64,000 bases of DNA from an uncultured Prevotella sp. (GCA_900546575.1 URDM01000003.1:6918-70917); one strand, 5' to 3'. Counted from the first letter of the stretch, positions 32,400 through 41,562 are shown. Program-made: numbers and translations. The notes: generated by a model not told the origin, from the letters alone.

Positions 32400-32430
32400 C
32401 AAATATAAGCATTTTTATCATAAAAGCAAA
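32400..32430 (-). promoter_or_regulatory. mutL promoter, full consensus
   Basis: On the minus strand TTTG (32430-32427), 19 bases, TATATTTG (32407-32400). The inverted repeat TTGCAACT...AGTTGCAA (32374-32381 and 32395-32402) overlaps the expected transcription start and shares its TGCAAC/GTTGCA words with the dyad in front of the metal ATPase. Confidence 0.8.
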
Positions 32431-32464
32431 CTGTAGGCAGCACTTTATTCTGTTTTGCCGCCTG

Positions 32465-32719
32465 TTACATCAGCAGCAAAATGGCTGCCAAAAGCAGTAG
32501 CAGCACTACTACAATCATGACTCCTGCAGCAAGAAACAGGCCACGCGTGCTGCGTCTGCGCCTTGCGGTTCCGTTATGTGAGTCGTCATTCTGTAGCGAA
32601 CGCTGCGCCAGAACTTCGGGCGATACGCCCCGACGAAGGTCGTCCAGGAGGTCGCGACGCTCGTTGCTGAAGCGCATGGTATAGTGAAATCCACGTGGAC
32701 GGCGATTGAAGAAATACAT
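32465..32719 (-). CDS. Small tail-anchored membrane protein, unknown function
   Basis: This 84-residue protein starts MYFFNRRPRGFHYTMRFSNE, a basic, aromatic beginning I have seen in short conserved Bacteroidales proteins. A charged middle with Arg clusters (TARRRRSTRG) and one strongly hydrophobic C-terminal span (GVMIVVVLLLLLAAILLLM) follow. The topology would be cytoplasmic N-terminus with a C-terminal anchor. Upstream is the nested-palindrome element (63 bp away). Downstream lies the mutL promoter, 35 bp from its stop codon, so mutL may be partly read through from this gene. I do not assign a function. Confidence 0.65.
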   Translation of the reverse strand: MYFFNRRPRGFHYTMRFSNERRDLLDDLRRGVSPEVLAQRSLQNDDSHNGTARRRRSTRGLFLAAGVMIVVVLLLLLAAILLLM

Positions 32720-32757
32720 AATGAAGGAAGTTTTTATTTTATATGGAATGGTTTATG

Positions 32758-32785
32758 GTTCATCCGACTATTGGAGTGGCTATAA
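32758..32785 (+). repeat. Short dispersed motif, fourth copy
   Basis: GTTCATCCGACTATTGGAGT then GGCTATAA, next to the left end of nested-palindrome copy 2. It is related to 683-703, 945-967 and 1152-1176. Confidence 0.4.
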
Positions 32786-33114
32786 GTATATGGTCATATT
32801 TATTTTTATATGAGCTACTTTCTATAAGAGGATTAGGCAAGAGTAAAAACAAAGCGGGCTGAAAGCCCAATGACCTTCATAGCCCAGGGCAACGCCCTGG
32901 GTAAACGGATACAAAGCGGCAACGCGCCCTGTAAGGGCAACTGTAAAAAATAATGTAATATTAAAGTTGCCCTTACAGGGCGCATTGTCGGTAAATACCT
33001 TATACCCAGGGCGTTGCCCTGGGCTATGGAAAACTTTGGGCTTTCAGCCCGCATTGTATGAGTTTTGACACCATCCTCATATATATGTAATGATTATTCT
33101 GAACTGTTACTTAT
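32782..33114 (-). repeat. Nested-palindrome element, copy 2 (333 bp)
   Basis: It has the same order A-B-C-C'-B'-A', length and end sequences as the copy at 22574-22906. Most differences lie in the spacers between the palindromes, while the palindromes themselves are kept. It stands 63 bp 5' of the small membrane-protein gene. Confidence 0.85.
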
Positions 33115-33141
33115 TATAAGCTCAAGATTGTAAGTTAATAT

Positions 33142-33229
33142 GAATACGTATTCATCTGCCAACGATAACGTATTCATCGGGCTATGATAACGTATTCATC
33201 TGCCAACGATAACGTATTCATTTTAGGAC
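33142..33229. repeat. Second type of 22-bp array (4 units, GATAACGTATTCATC)
   Basis: Units start at 33142, 33164, 33186 and 33208, exactly 22 bp apart, with consensus GATAACGTATTCATCTGCCA then AC. The first has the perfect palindrome GAATACGTATTC. It differs in sequence from the AAAAGGAGTCCTTTT arrays but has the same period and lies 18 bp from array D. Confidence 0.8.
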
Positions 33230-33247
33230 TGAATCGGGCGGCTTTTC

Positions 33248-33379
33248 AAAAGGAGTCCTTTTGGCATTCAAAACGAGTCCTTTTGGAGTGCAAAAGGAGT
33301 CCTTTTAGCATACAAAAGGAGCCCTTTTGCCTTGCAAATGTAGTCCTTTTGCACTTCAAAACGAATACATTTGCAAGAC
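33248..33379. repeat. 22-bp palindrome array D (6 units)
   Basis: Units start at 33248, 33270, 33292, 33314, 33336 and 33358. It ends 41 bp from the stop codon of the OstA-like gene, where no other terminator is seen. Confidence 0.85.
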
Positions 33380-33420
33380 CAAAGGGCTGAGCTGTTATTT
33401 TAAAGCGAATTTGTCGCCTT

Positions 33421-35079
33421 TCAATCGAACTTTTGCAGCGGTGCTTCGCGTCGCTGTATCTTCTTGAGTTGTGAGCCGCTCTTCTTGCCTCTCCATTCAA
33501 AAATGTCGTTCTTGTCGAGCGGACGTATATAGTCAAACCACTCGAACGAGGGCAGTCGCAACTTGTCGGGCGGCACCTGAGTGATCGGATACATTGTGCC
33601 GGTGGCCTTCGATGCCCATATGCGTTCAAGCTGTCGGTCGGCAGACATGAACATTCGCATGGTGTCGGTTTCGAGATAATTGAGCTCGGTGAGCACCGAG
33701 TCTTTCTCGTCACGATTATAATATATAGTCATCACGTTGCCTATGGCATCTGTCCGGCGCATTGCCCCGTCGGTGAAATAGGCGTCCATACGCTTCGACG
33801 ACACCTGATTGAAACGGTCCTTGGCATCAACCTGCTCTACCGAAAGAGCCTGCTCGATGACTTCGGCCTTGCGAACTGTAGAATCGGCAAAGTACACCTT
33901 TATCTCTTCGCCAAGTATCTGGCGGTTAAGATTCCACGCTATCGGGTCGCGATACATTGTCATGCACGAGTCGAGCGAGTTGAACACGAGCGAGTCGCAC
34001 ACCGCCTGAACGTCCTTACGGTAGGCACGCACATGCGGGAAGGCGTGCACCTTGCGATATACCGAGTCGGTATTGATGTTGAAGGTGTATATCTTCATCG
34101 AGTCGGCATGCATCCATAAGGTGTCGCGCTGCGAATAGTCGAGCAGCAGGGCGCGGTCGGTGGCATATCCGTATCCGGTCTTCTCGTTGTAGAAGAGTCG
34201 GTTGGCATGCATCTCGTTCTTGTTCTTCTTGTCGACATATATCACGTTGCCGTATCCGTTGTTGTCGCCGTTTGAGTTGTCGTGGTATAGCGAGTCGCCC
34301 GTAATGGTCTTGTCGCCGTCGACGATGGTAGAACGTCCGAACAGCTGCGAGCGGTCGGTGCGCGAGTTGGTGTAGGCATCGGTGGTGTGGATAATCGTAC
34401 CCTTCGACTTGATAGTAGACGGACCTACTACGTGGGCTATCTGCGTACGGGTGTCGTAATGCAAGGTGTCGGTGGTGATATGGTTCTTGCCCGAGTACAT
34501 CTCGACTCCATAATAGAACGAAGCCTCGCGCGTTGCCGTGCTGTATGCACCCCAGTCGCTCACCAGGCGGTCCTTGCCGTCGACCAGTTTGCCGCCCTCG
34601 AAGAAGTAGGCAAGACTGTACATGCGGTCGTAGTCGAGCGAGTCGGTATACAAGGTCTGCGTGCGATGCTTCAGCACCACGTTCTTGCGGGCGTGCATCA
34701 TCTGCTCGGCACCGTTGTAGTCGGCATGGTCGCAGGTGAGCGAGAGGGTGTCGCCCTGCTTGAAGCGCACGTGTCCGAAAGCCTCAACCGAGTTCTCCAC
34801 CTGAAAGAAGTAGGCGCTGTCGCACCACAACTGCATTCCGGCGTGCTTGAAATGCACCTTGCCCTTGACTATCTGGGCTCCAGGCACGGCTCCCCATTGG
34901 TCGTAACGCAACTCGTCGGCATGTACAAGATACACGCGTTCGTCTGTTTTCGGACGCTTCTTCTTTTTGTATGGAGCCGCCAATGTTGCCATCAGGCTAA
35001 AGCCAAAAAGGCATAGAACCGTCAGAACGACGATTCTATGCCATTTCATTTTTATAGAATTATTTTCATTCATTACCAT
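33421..35079 (-). CDS. OstA/LptA-like lipopolysaccharide transport protein
   Basis: This 552-residue protein has a signal peptide or anchor (MKWHRIVVLTVLCLFGFSLM at about 11-30, basic stretch after it). Many short beta-strand repeats follow, of the OstA-like beta-jellyroll: VYLVHADELRYDQW, IVKGKVHFKHAGMQLWCDSA, TLSLTCDHADYNG and TTDTLHYDTRTQ. This fold forms the bridge that carries LPS across the periplasm (LptA, LptC and the N-terminus of LptD). The length suggests several jellyroll units, as in the OstA-like proteins of Bacteroidetes. The start is uncertain between 35079 and 35049. It ends the guaB-parvulin-parvulin series. Confidence 0.85.
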   Translation of the reverse strand: MVMNENNSIKMKWHRIVVLTVLCLFGFSLMATLAAPYKKKKRPKTDERVYLVHADELRYDQWGAVPGAQIVKGKVHFKHAGMQLWCDSAYFFQVENSVEAFGHVRFKQGDTLSLTCDHADYNGAEQMMHARKNVVLKHRTQTLYTDSLDYDRMYSLAYFFEGGKLVDGKDRLVSDWGAYSTATREASFYYGVEMYSGKNHITTDTLHYDTRTQIAHVVGPSTIKSKGTIIHTTDAYTNSRTDRSQLFGRSTIVDGDKTITGDSLYHDNSNGDNNGYGNVIYVDKKNKNEMHANRLFYNEKTGYGYATDRALLLDYSQRDTLWMHADSMKIYTFNINTDSVYRKVHAFPHVRAYRKDVQAVCDSLVFNSLDSCMTMYRDPIAWNLNRQILGEEIKVYFADSTVRKAEVIEQALSVEQVDAKDRFNQVSSKRMDAYFTDGAMRRTDAIGNVMTIYYNRDEKDSVLTELNYLETDTMRMFMSADRQLERIWASKATGTMYPITQVPPDKLRLPSFEWFDYIRPLDKNDIFEWRGKKSGSQLKKIQRREAPLQKFD

Positions 35080-35110
35080 TAAACAATAAGCCTTTTAAAG
35101 CATAATCGGA

Positions 35111-36586
35111 TCATTTGATCCATCCCTCATACTCAAACTTGCACTTCTTGCAGCGGTCGTTCATCTTTACGTATGTGGTCTTGATCTTGTTGACTACCCA
35201 CTGGTGGAGGAAGTCGGCGCGTTCTTTCTGCAATACCACGTTCTTCATCACCTGATAGTCTTCGGTAATGGAGGCGCGGTGGGCAGGAGTGCGGCTCTTC
35301 AGCTTGACAATGGCAGCTACGGTCTTGCCCTTTTCGTTTATCATCTGGAACGCTTTGCTTACATCGCCCACTTCCATGTGCTCCACTTCGCGAGCCACTT
35401 CTGTCGGGAGGTCCTTCATCTGGAACTTTGATGTGCGTCCGTCCTGTCCGTTGTACGACATGAGTCCGTGGTTGTTGCGGGTGTCTTTGTCGTCGGATAC
35501 CACCTGGGCAGCCTCCTCAAATGTCACCTTTGCAGCACGTATGTCGGTAGCAAGCGAGTCGAGACGTGTGCACATTGAGTCGACAGCCTCGGGCGAAACG
35601 CGCGGAATGCGTAGTATGTGGCGCACCTTGATCTTGTCGCCACGCTTGTCGATGAGCTGGATGATGTGGAATCCATACTCCGACTCTACGATCTTCGAAA
35701 TCTTCTTGGGGTCGGTCAGGTTGAACGCTACGCTTGCAAAAGCGGGGTCGAGCATTCCGCGACCTACGTAGTCCATCTCGCCTCCCTGACGAGCCGAGCC
35801 CGGATCCTCAGAGTAAAGACGCGCCAATGTGGCGAAAGAAGTCTCGCCCTTGTTGACACGGTCGGTATAATCACGCAGGTCATTCTTTACTCTATTGATT
35901 TCCTCCTGGTCGATCTGTGGCTGACGGGTGATTATCTCCACCTCTACTTCTGTAGGAACGAAGGGGATACTGTCCTCGGGCATGTCGCGGAAATAGTTGC
36001 GCACGTCAGAAGGTGTAACCGAAATGTCGCTCACAAGCTTCTCCTTCATCTGCTGTATGAGCTGATTGTTGCGGAAGTCGTCGTGCAATTGCGAACGCAT
36101 CTGAGCCACGCTCATCTTCTTGTATTCCTCAAGTTTCTCCTTCGAACCTGCCTGCTGTATCCAGCGATTGATCTGCATGTCGATGTTTTGGGCTATCTCA
36201 CCCTCTGTAACCTGTATTGAGTCAATCTCAGCCTGATGCAGGAAGAGTTTCTGAACGGCTATCTGCTCGGGTATGGCGCAGTCGGGATCGCCATGCCATG
36301 TCACTCCCTCAGCCTCACCCTGGAGTCGTGTCATCTCAACATCCGACTTGAGTATAGGCTCGTCGCCTACCACCCAGATCACCTCATCAACTACACTATG
36401 CTCGGGAGCCTTGAAGTCGGCATCCACAGCACGGCTCTGTGCCGTGTCAGAAATGGCTACTGCCGATGTGTCGGGCTGCGACTTTGCATCAATCACCAGA
36501 CCCTTGCCACGCTGCGCATTGGCTCCTATGCCAGCACACAGCAACACAGCTGCAAGAGCTATCAATATTGATTTTGATTTTTTCAT
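35111..36586 (-). CDS. SurA-like periplasmic chaperone with two parvulin domains
   Basis: This 491-residue protein has a signal peptide ending NAQ (about 25). The SurA N-terminal helical chaperone part (about 58-190) starts VDEVIWVVGDEPILKSDVE. Parvulin domain 1 spans about 185-295 (GEMDYVGRGMLDPAFASVAF, YGFHIIQLID). Parvulin domain 2 spans about 300-410 (VRHILRIPRVS, GLMSYNGQDG). It escorts outer-membrane proteins from SecYEG to BAM. The C-terminus ends with CKKCKFEYEGWIK, a two-Cys tail not usual in E. coli SurA. It is 66 bp downstream of another parvulin gene and 32 bp upstream of the OstA-like gene. Confidence 0.9.
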   Translation of the reverse strand: MKKSKSILIALAAVLLCAGIGANAQRGKGLVIDAKSQPDTSAVAISDTAQSRAVDADFKAPEHSVVDEVIWVVGDEPILKSDVEMTRLQGEAEGVTWHGDPDCAIPEQIAVQKLFLHQAEIDSIQVTEGEIAQNIDMQINRWIQQAGSKEKLEEYKKMSVAQMRSQLHDDFRNNQLIQQMKEKLVSDISVTPSDVRNYFRDMPEDSIPFVPTEVEVEIITRQPQIDQEEINRVKNDLRDYTDRVNKGETSFATLARLYSEDPGSARQGGEMDYVGRGMLDPAFASVAFNLTDPKKISKIVESEYGFHIIQLIDKRGDKIKVRHILRIPRVSPEAVDSMCTRLDSLATDIRAAKVTFEEAAQVVSDDKDTRNNHGLMSYNGQDGRTSKFQMKDLPTEVAREVEHMEVGDVSKAFQMINEKGKTVAAIVKLKSRTPAHRASITEDYQVMKNVVLQKERADFLHQWVVNKIKTTYVKMNDRCKKCKFEYEGWIK

Positions 36587-36651
36587 CTATCTCTTTTTGT
36601 TTTATTCTATTTCTTAATGATTACTCACTTTGCAATATCGGCTTCAGCAGT

Positions 36652-38085
36652 CTAATGCTTGTTGACCGTAGCCAGCACCTCGCGGTTGACATGCACAGCA
36701 TACTTGCGTCGCAATTCAGCCACCCATTTCTGTTCGAGCTGCTCCTGAAGGTCGGACACTACAAGTTCGCGCACGTCGCTATAAGCCTGCGGACGCTTTA
36801 TCATCTTGCCGTATGTGCCCTCTACATTATATATATTATTGTCAGCCGGGGTTGCTTCTGTCTTGTCGATGCCATACTCTGCGCGGTCAATTGTGGCATT
36901 GTCGCCCTTGGCAAAGATGCCTACAACTGCCTTGATGCGCTCGGTAGAATCGTTGAAATGAGTCTTAAGCGCCTCCGCCCATTTGTCGAACGGCATGCTG
37001 CGCAGCAATTTTCTTACAGCCTCGGCATCCTGCTGATTGCGTGTGTAGAATGCCACTCCCTTGAATCGCGGTTCCGTCCACGCATATTTCTTGCGATTCT
37101 TCTTGAAGAATGCTTGTTGAGCCTGGGTGTCGTTAGCAGCCCGTTCCCATACAATACGGTTTGATATCTCGTACAGCAGGAGTCCGTCGTGATATTCGCG
37201 TATCAATCCACCCATCTCGGTAGAGCCTTTCATCAGTTCTTCGGCACGACGGTCAATCACCTGCTGGGGTGTGAGTGTCGGCTTGGACAACTTGGCTATA
37301 GAGTCGATACGAGCCGAAATGATGCGCTCACGCAGTCCGCGACTCTCTATAAACCGCCTTATGTCGGCACGAACGGAGTCGTATGGGAAGAAGTTTCGCT
37401 TGTCTACGACTCTCACAATATGATAGCCGTATGGCGAAAGGAATGGCTTCGATATCTCGCCCTTGTTCAGAGCGAAAGCCTGTTGCTCGAATTCCTTTAT
37501 TGTTTGTCCTCGTTGTATCCACGACAAGTCGCCTCCCCGCATGCCCGAACCTTTATCGTCGGACAGTCGGCGCGCCATGTCGGCGAAGTCGGCCCCACCA
37601 ATCAGGGCCTTATATATAGAATCAGCCTTAAGCGATGCGGCCCGTTGCTGCTTGGCATCAGCCTGCTGCGAGAGAGCCACAAGAATGTGCTGAGGATGCA
37701 CCATTCCACCTTCGGCATCGATTCGTGTCTGTGTCTGCTTGTAAATATTACGCGCCTCGCGCTCTATGTCGTCGTCGACGATGAACGAAGGGCGTACCTG
37801 CTGGTCGCGATACATGAGAAATTCCTTGCGGAATGCGGCTGTAGTGTCAATGCCAGCCTGCTCGGCTGCGATGACCTTAAGCTTGTAGTTGACAAACAGA
37901 TCGACATATTCTTCTATGCTTTTTCTGTCTATCGTGGTTTCAGCGGCATTCTTGTTGTAGGCATACTCAAACTCCGACCGCGTAATGTTCTTGCCACCGA
38001 TGGTCATTATTATCGGGTCGGCGGTCTGGGCAAAAGCGCTGCCTGCCGTGAGCGACATAGCAACCAACAGTGTTTTTATATTCAT
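36652..38085 (-). CDS. Periplasmic peptidyl-prolyl isomerase (PpiC/SurA type)
   Basis: This 477-residue secreted protein (signal peptide cut after FAQ, about residue 20) has the SurA-type N-terminal segment IIMTIGGKNITRSEFEYAYN. A helical cap and a clear parvulin domain (about 126-230: HPQHILVALS, MRGGDLSWIQRGQTIKEFEQ, SPYGYHIVRVVDKR) follow. A second, weaker parvulin-like part covers about 330-440 (WTEPRFKGVAFYTRN, EYGIDKTE). It probably assists outer-membrane protein folding with the SurA-like protein encoded next. The gap to guaB upstream is 167 bp. Confidence 0.88.
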   Translation of the reverse strand: MNIKTLLVAMSLTAGSAFAQTADPIIMTIGGKNITRSEFEYAYNKNAAETTIDRKSIEEYVDLFVNYKLKVIAAEQAGIDTTAAFRKEFLMYRDQQVRPSFIVDDDIEREARNIYKQTQTRIDAEGGMVHPQHILVALSQQADAKQQRAASLKADSIYKALIGGADFADMARRLSDDKGSGMRGGDLSWIQRGQTIKEFEQQAFALNKGEISKPFLSPYGYHIVRVVDKRNFFPYDSVRADIRRFIESRGLRERIISARIDSIAKLSKPTLTPQQVIDRRAEELMKGSTEMGGLIREYHDGLLLYEISNRIVWERAANDTQAQQAFFKKNRKKYAWTEPRFKGVAFYTRNQQDAEAVRKLLRSMPFDKWAEALKTHFNDSTERIKAVVGIFAKGDNATIDRAEYGIDKTEATPADNNIYNVEGTYGKMIKRPQAYSDVRELVVSDLQEQLEQKWVAELRRKYAVHVNREVLATVNKH

Positions 38086-38252
38086 CTTGTTAACTCGGAT
38101 TATATCCGTTGAATTTGCGTTATATTTAAACCGGTGAAAGCAATGGTCCGTGCAGTTGTCTTATACAGACATCTACACAGGCCATTGCCTTTTATGCTGT
38201 AGCCCAAAATCGTGATGGGCGTAGCGTCGTTTGATTCAATACGTTGCAGCTA

Positions 38253-39731
38253 TTACTGCGGACGTGAGTAGTTAGGAGCCTCGCTTGTGATGGTGATGTC
38301 GTGCGGATGGCTCTCAAGCACACCAGCATTGGTGATGCGTGTGAACTTGGCGTTGTGCATAGCCTCGATAGTTCCGGCACCGCAGTAGCCCATACCTGAA
38401 CGCAAACCACCGATGAGCTGATAGATAACTTCCTGCACTGTTCCCTTGTAAGGTACGCGTCCGGCGATGCCTTCCGGCACGAGCTTCTTCACGTCCTTGG
38501 TTCCTGCCTGGAAGTAGCGGTCCTTTGAACCGTTCTCCATAGCCTCAAGCGAACCCATACCACGATAGCTCTTGAACTTACGTCCGTTGAAGATGATGGT
38601 GTCACCAGGGCTCTCCTCTGTACCAGCAACAAGTGAACCGATCATAACCGAGCTACCACCAGCGGCAATAGCCTTCACTACGTCGCCTGAATAGCGCAAT
38701 CCACCGTCAGCAATCAAAGGCACTCCTGTGCCCTGCAGAGCTGAGTATACGTCGTAAACAGCGCTGAGCTGCGGAACACCTACACCTGCTACGACACGTG
38801 TTGTACAGATAGAGCCCGGGCCAATACCTACCTTAACGGCGTCAGCACCATTGTCTACGAGCATACGTGCAGCCTCGCCGGTAGCCACGTTACCTACAAC
38901 GATGTCTACATTAGGGAAGGAAGCCTTAGCCTCGCGCAACTTCTCGATAACGTACTTAGAGTGTCCGTGAGCTGTATCGATAACGATAGCGTCGGCACCA
39001 GCCTCAACGAGTGCGCTCATACGGTCGAGTGTGTCCATTGTAACACCTACACCGGCAGCCACACGCAGACGACCCTTCTCGTCCTTGCAAGCCATTGGCT
39101 TGTCCTTAGCCTTAGTGATGTCCTTGTAAGTGATAAGACCTACGAGGTGGTTTTCGCTGTCAACAACGGGCAACTTCTCAATCTTGTTTGACTGGAGGAT
39201 ATCAGCAGCAGCCGAAAGATCGGTCTTGATGTGAGTTGTCACGAGGTTCTCCTTTGTCATCACGTCGTCGATGAGCTTGTCGAGATGACGCTCAAAGCGA
39301 AGGTCGCGGTTAGTAACGATACCTACGAGATGGCACTCGTCGTCAACAACGGGGATACCTCCGATGTGATACTCGGCCATCATGTCGAGAGCATCCTTTA
39401 CTGTCTTGCCACGACGGATAGTCACCGGATCGTAGATCATGCCGTTCTCGGCACGCTTAACGATGGCAACCTGACGCGCCTGGTCTTCGATTGACATGTT
39501 CTTGTGAATAACACCAATACCGCCTTCGCGTGCGATGGCAATAGCCATAGCCGACTCTGTTACGGTATCCATGGCTGCTGTGACAAAAGGCACATTCAGA
39601 CTGATGTTACGAGAGAACTTGGTTTTCAACTCTACCGTTTTGGGCAGTACCTCTGAATAAGCGGGGATAAGAAGGACGTCATCGTAAGTGAGACCGTCCA
39701 TTACAATTTTATCAGCAACAAATGATGACAT
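38253..39731 (-). CDS. guaB: Inosine-5'-monophosphate dehydrogenase
   Basis: This 492-residue enzyme oxidises IMP to XMP with NAD+, the committed step of guanine nucleotide synthesis. It has the barrel start GLTYDDVLLIPAYSEVLPKT and two CBS domains (about 95-205). DTAHGHSKYVI and VGIGPGSICTTRVVAGVG follow, with the catalytic Cys in the CTTR loop. Then come ADGGLRYSGDVVKAIAAG and the flap/C-terminal GGLRSGMGYCGAGTIEAM. The promoter-like TAAATTTG (39763-39756) lies 25-32 bp upstream. The following chaperone genes may be read from the same start. Confidence 0.97.
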   Translation of the reverse strand: MSSFVADKIVMDGLTYDDVLLIPAYSEVLPKTVELKTKFSRNISLNVPFVTAAMDTVTESAMAIAIAREGGIGVIHKNMSIEDQARQVAIVKRAENGMIYDPVTIRRGKTVKDALDMMAEYHIGGIPVVDDECHLVGIVTNRDLRFERHLDKLIDDVMTKENLVTTHIKTDLSAAADILQSNKIEKLPVVDSENHLVGLITYKDITKAKDKPMACKDEKGRLRVAAGVGVTMDTLDRMSALVEAGADAIVIDTAHGHSKYVIEKLREAKASFPNVDIVVGNVATGEAARMLVDNGADAVKVGIGPGSICTTRVVAGVGVPQLSAVYDVYSALQGTGVPLIADGGLRYSGDVVKAIAAGGSSVMIGSLVAGTEESPGDTIIFNGRKFKSYRGMGSLEAMENGSKDRYFQAGTKDVKKLVPEGIAGRVPYKGTVQEVIYQLIGGLRSGMGYCGAGTIEAMHNAKFTRITNAGVLESHPHDITITSEAPNYSRPQ

Positions 39732-39755
39732 ATAACTTAAAAATTTATTGCGTGC

Positions 39756-39763
39756 AAATTTAG
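39756..39763 (-). promoter_or_regulatory. -7 box of guaB
   Basis: TAAATTTG on the minus strand fits TAnnTTTG; the leader would be about 20 nt. There is no clear TTTG at the -33 position. Confidence 0.5.
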
Positions 39764-39875
39764 CAATAAAAATCCAATTGGGTGCATTTTCTTCCGACTT
39801 TATTTCGGGCGTTAATGCAAATTAACGGCTGGATATGAAAGTTGGGATGGTGAGATGGTGAGATGGTGGGACTTC

Positions 39876-39928
39876 TAAAAACGCCCCATAAGGAAGCATT
39901 AACATACAATGCCTGCCTTATGGGGCGC
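39876..39928 (-). terminator. Terminator after the sulfatase gene
   Basis: A stem of about 20 bp with two mismatches (GCGCCCCATAAGGCAGGCAT with ATGCTTCCTTATGGGGCG, loop 39901-39907) is followed on the minus strand by TTTTTAG. Between it and guaB is a short GGTGAGAT tandem repeat (39847-39869). Confidence 0.85.
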
Positions 39929-39941
39929 TTGACCCGGTTCA

Positions 39942-39984
39942 CCTATTATATATATAGGATACACATATTATATATATAGGATTC
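39942..39984. repeat. Two tandem ATATATATATAGGAT units
   Basis: TATTATATATATAGGATACA then CA is repeated once as TATTATATATATAGGATTCG. It lies just past the sulfatase stop codon. Nothing else is seen there. Confidence 0.5.
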
Positions 39985-39992
39985 GCCTGTTG

Positions 39993-41537
39993 TTAATATG
40001 GCAACGTAACCTTGAACATCGGATTGTCGGTGTGTTCCTTCTTGATTACGTCGATGAGCTGCTTGACGATTTCGGGATGCTTGTCTGACACGTCAATGTC
40101 CTCGTGCAGGTCGTTGGCGAGATTGTACAGACGTGGCTTACCCTTTACTACTACCAGTTTCCAGTCGCCTCGGCGCACACCAATCTGATCGGTCTCGTGG
40201 AACTCCCAGTACAGATGGTCGTGCAGCTGCTGCTTGTCGGCATTGCCCAGAAGTGTCGGCGCGATGCTGATGCCGTCGAAACCGTCGCCCGGCAGGGCAC
40301 GGTTGGTGTAGCGCTTGCGGAAGTTCTTCACACCGGCAAGGTCGCAGAATGTAGGCATAAGGTCGTAGAAGGCAAACTGCAGGTCGCTTGTTGTGCCAGC
40401 CTGAATGCGTCCCGGCCACCATGCTATGAACGGAATGCGTATGCCACCCTCGTAGCACTGGCGCTTCAATCCGCGCAGTTTGCCGTCGCGACCGAAGTAT
40501 TCGGGATCGGCACCGCCCTCCTCGTGAGGTCCGTTGTCGCTTGTGAAGATGACGAGAGTGTTCTTGTCGAGTCCCTTCTCTTTCAGTTTGGCCATCACTT
40601 CACCTACGTACGAGTCCAGACGGGTTATCATTCCGGCAAAATGGGCGTGTGTATGCTCCACGGGATTATAGCGCGAGCCTTCCTGTCCGCCCCAAGTCTT
40701 GTCGACGAAGAACTTCTTCTTGTAGCCCTCAAGTATCTGGTCGTCGGGCTGTGCCAGCTCGGCATGAGGCAGAGTGTAGGTGAAGAAGCCTACAAACGGA
40801 TGCTCGGCATCCTGACTGTCAATCCACTCCAGTGCCTTGTCGTGTATCATACGTGCCGAGTACTGGGTGCGCTTGAAGTAGTCCTTGCCAAACATCGGAT
40901 ACTTGATGTTCTCCTCCATCACCTCACGCACAACGGCTGTATCGCCCTGCGAACGCGAGAAGCGGTTGAGGAAGTTGGGATAATACAGATGAGCCTGGAA
41001 CTGGCAGATGTAGCCATAGAACTCATCGATGCCACGCTTGTCGGGTGTTGAAGCCGAACCTTCATAACCTCCTGCCCACTTGCCGAACACGCCTGTGCGA
41101 TAGCCGCGGTCCTTGAGCATTTCGGGCAGAATCTTATGGGCAGGGTCGTAAGGCTCCTGACCTACTACGGCGAAGTCGACGTTGTCGCCATACTTCACGG
41201 TATTCTTGTACGACCAATACTCCTTGTTGCCACGTACATGCGAGTGTCCCGAGTGCTGACCGGTCATAATGGTAGCTCGCGACGGTGCCGACACGGGCGA
41301 ACCTGCATATGCCTGAGTGAAGCGCATGCCCTCGCTTGCCATACGGTCGATGTTGGGCGTAGAGATATAGGGCTGTCCATAGCATGCAAGGTCGCCATAC
41401 CCCATGTCGTCGCACAATATAAATATGATGTTGGGGCGTGCAGGGTCGTTGGCCTTAGCGGCCTTTGCTGTCTTAGCCGCAAGCAGCGTTGGCACGCAAG
41501 CAATGCCTGCCGAGGCTAATAGAAGAGATTTGTTCAT
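39993..41537 (-). CDS. Secreted serine-type sulfatase (S1 family)
   Basis: This 514-residue protein is exported through a signal peptide (about 1-21). It has the sulfatase hallmarks NIIFILCDDMGYGDLACYG (metal-binding Asp pair) and SPVSAPSRATIMTGQ. Ser83 in SAPSR is the residue turned into formylglycine by the anaerobic maturase anSME, so this is the serine type. It also has HAHFAGMITRLDSYVG, IFTSDNGPHEEGG and KWAGGYEGS. It removes sulfate from glycans such as mucin, glycosaminoglycan or algal polymers; the exact linkage cannot be read. It lies downstream of susC/susD, from which it is separated by a terminator, with its own promoter. No maturase gene is in the window. Confidence 0.93.
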   Translation of the reverse strand: MNKSLLLASAGIACVPTLLAAKTAKAAKANDPARPNIIFILCDDMGYGDLACYGQPYISTPNIDRMASEGMRFTQAYAGSPVSAPSRATIMTGQHSGHSHVRGNKEYWSYKNTVKYGDNVDFAVVGQEPYDPAHKILPEMLKDRGYRTGVFGKWAGGYEGSASTPDKRGIDEFYGYICQFQAHLYYPNFLNRFSRSQGDTAVVREVMEENIKYPMFGKDYFKRTQYSARMIHDKALEWIDSQDAEHPFVGFFTYTLPHAELAQPDDQILEGYKKKFFVDKTWGGQEGSRYNPVEHTHAHFAGMITRLDSYVGEVMAKLKEKGLDKNTLVIFTSDNGPHEEGGADPEYFGRDGKLRGLKRQCYEGGIRIPFIAWWPGRIQAGTTSDLQFAFYDLMPTFCDLAGVKNFRKRYTNRALPGDGFDGISIAPTLLGNADKQQLHDHLYWEFHETDQIGVRRGDWKLVVVKGKPRLYNLANDLHEDIDVSDKHPEIVKQLIDVIKKEHTDNPMFKVTLPY

Positions 41538-41562
41538 ATCGATTGTTGTTTGTTTTCAGTTG

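Noticed and set aside
38086..38252. Terminator between guaB and the first parvulin gene
   Set aside because: GGCAATGG and CCATTGC can pair, but the loop is over 35 nt and no T-run follows; read-through seems more likely.
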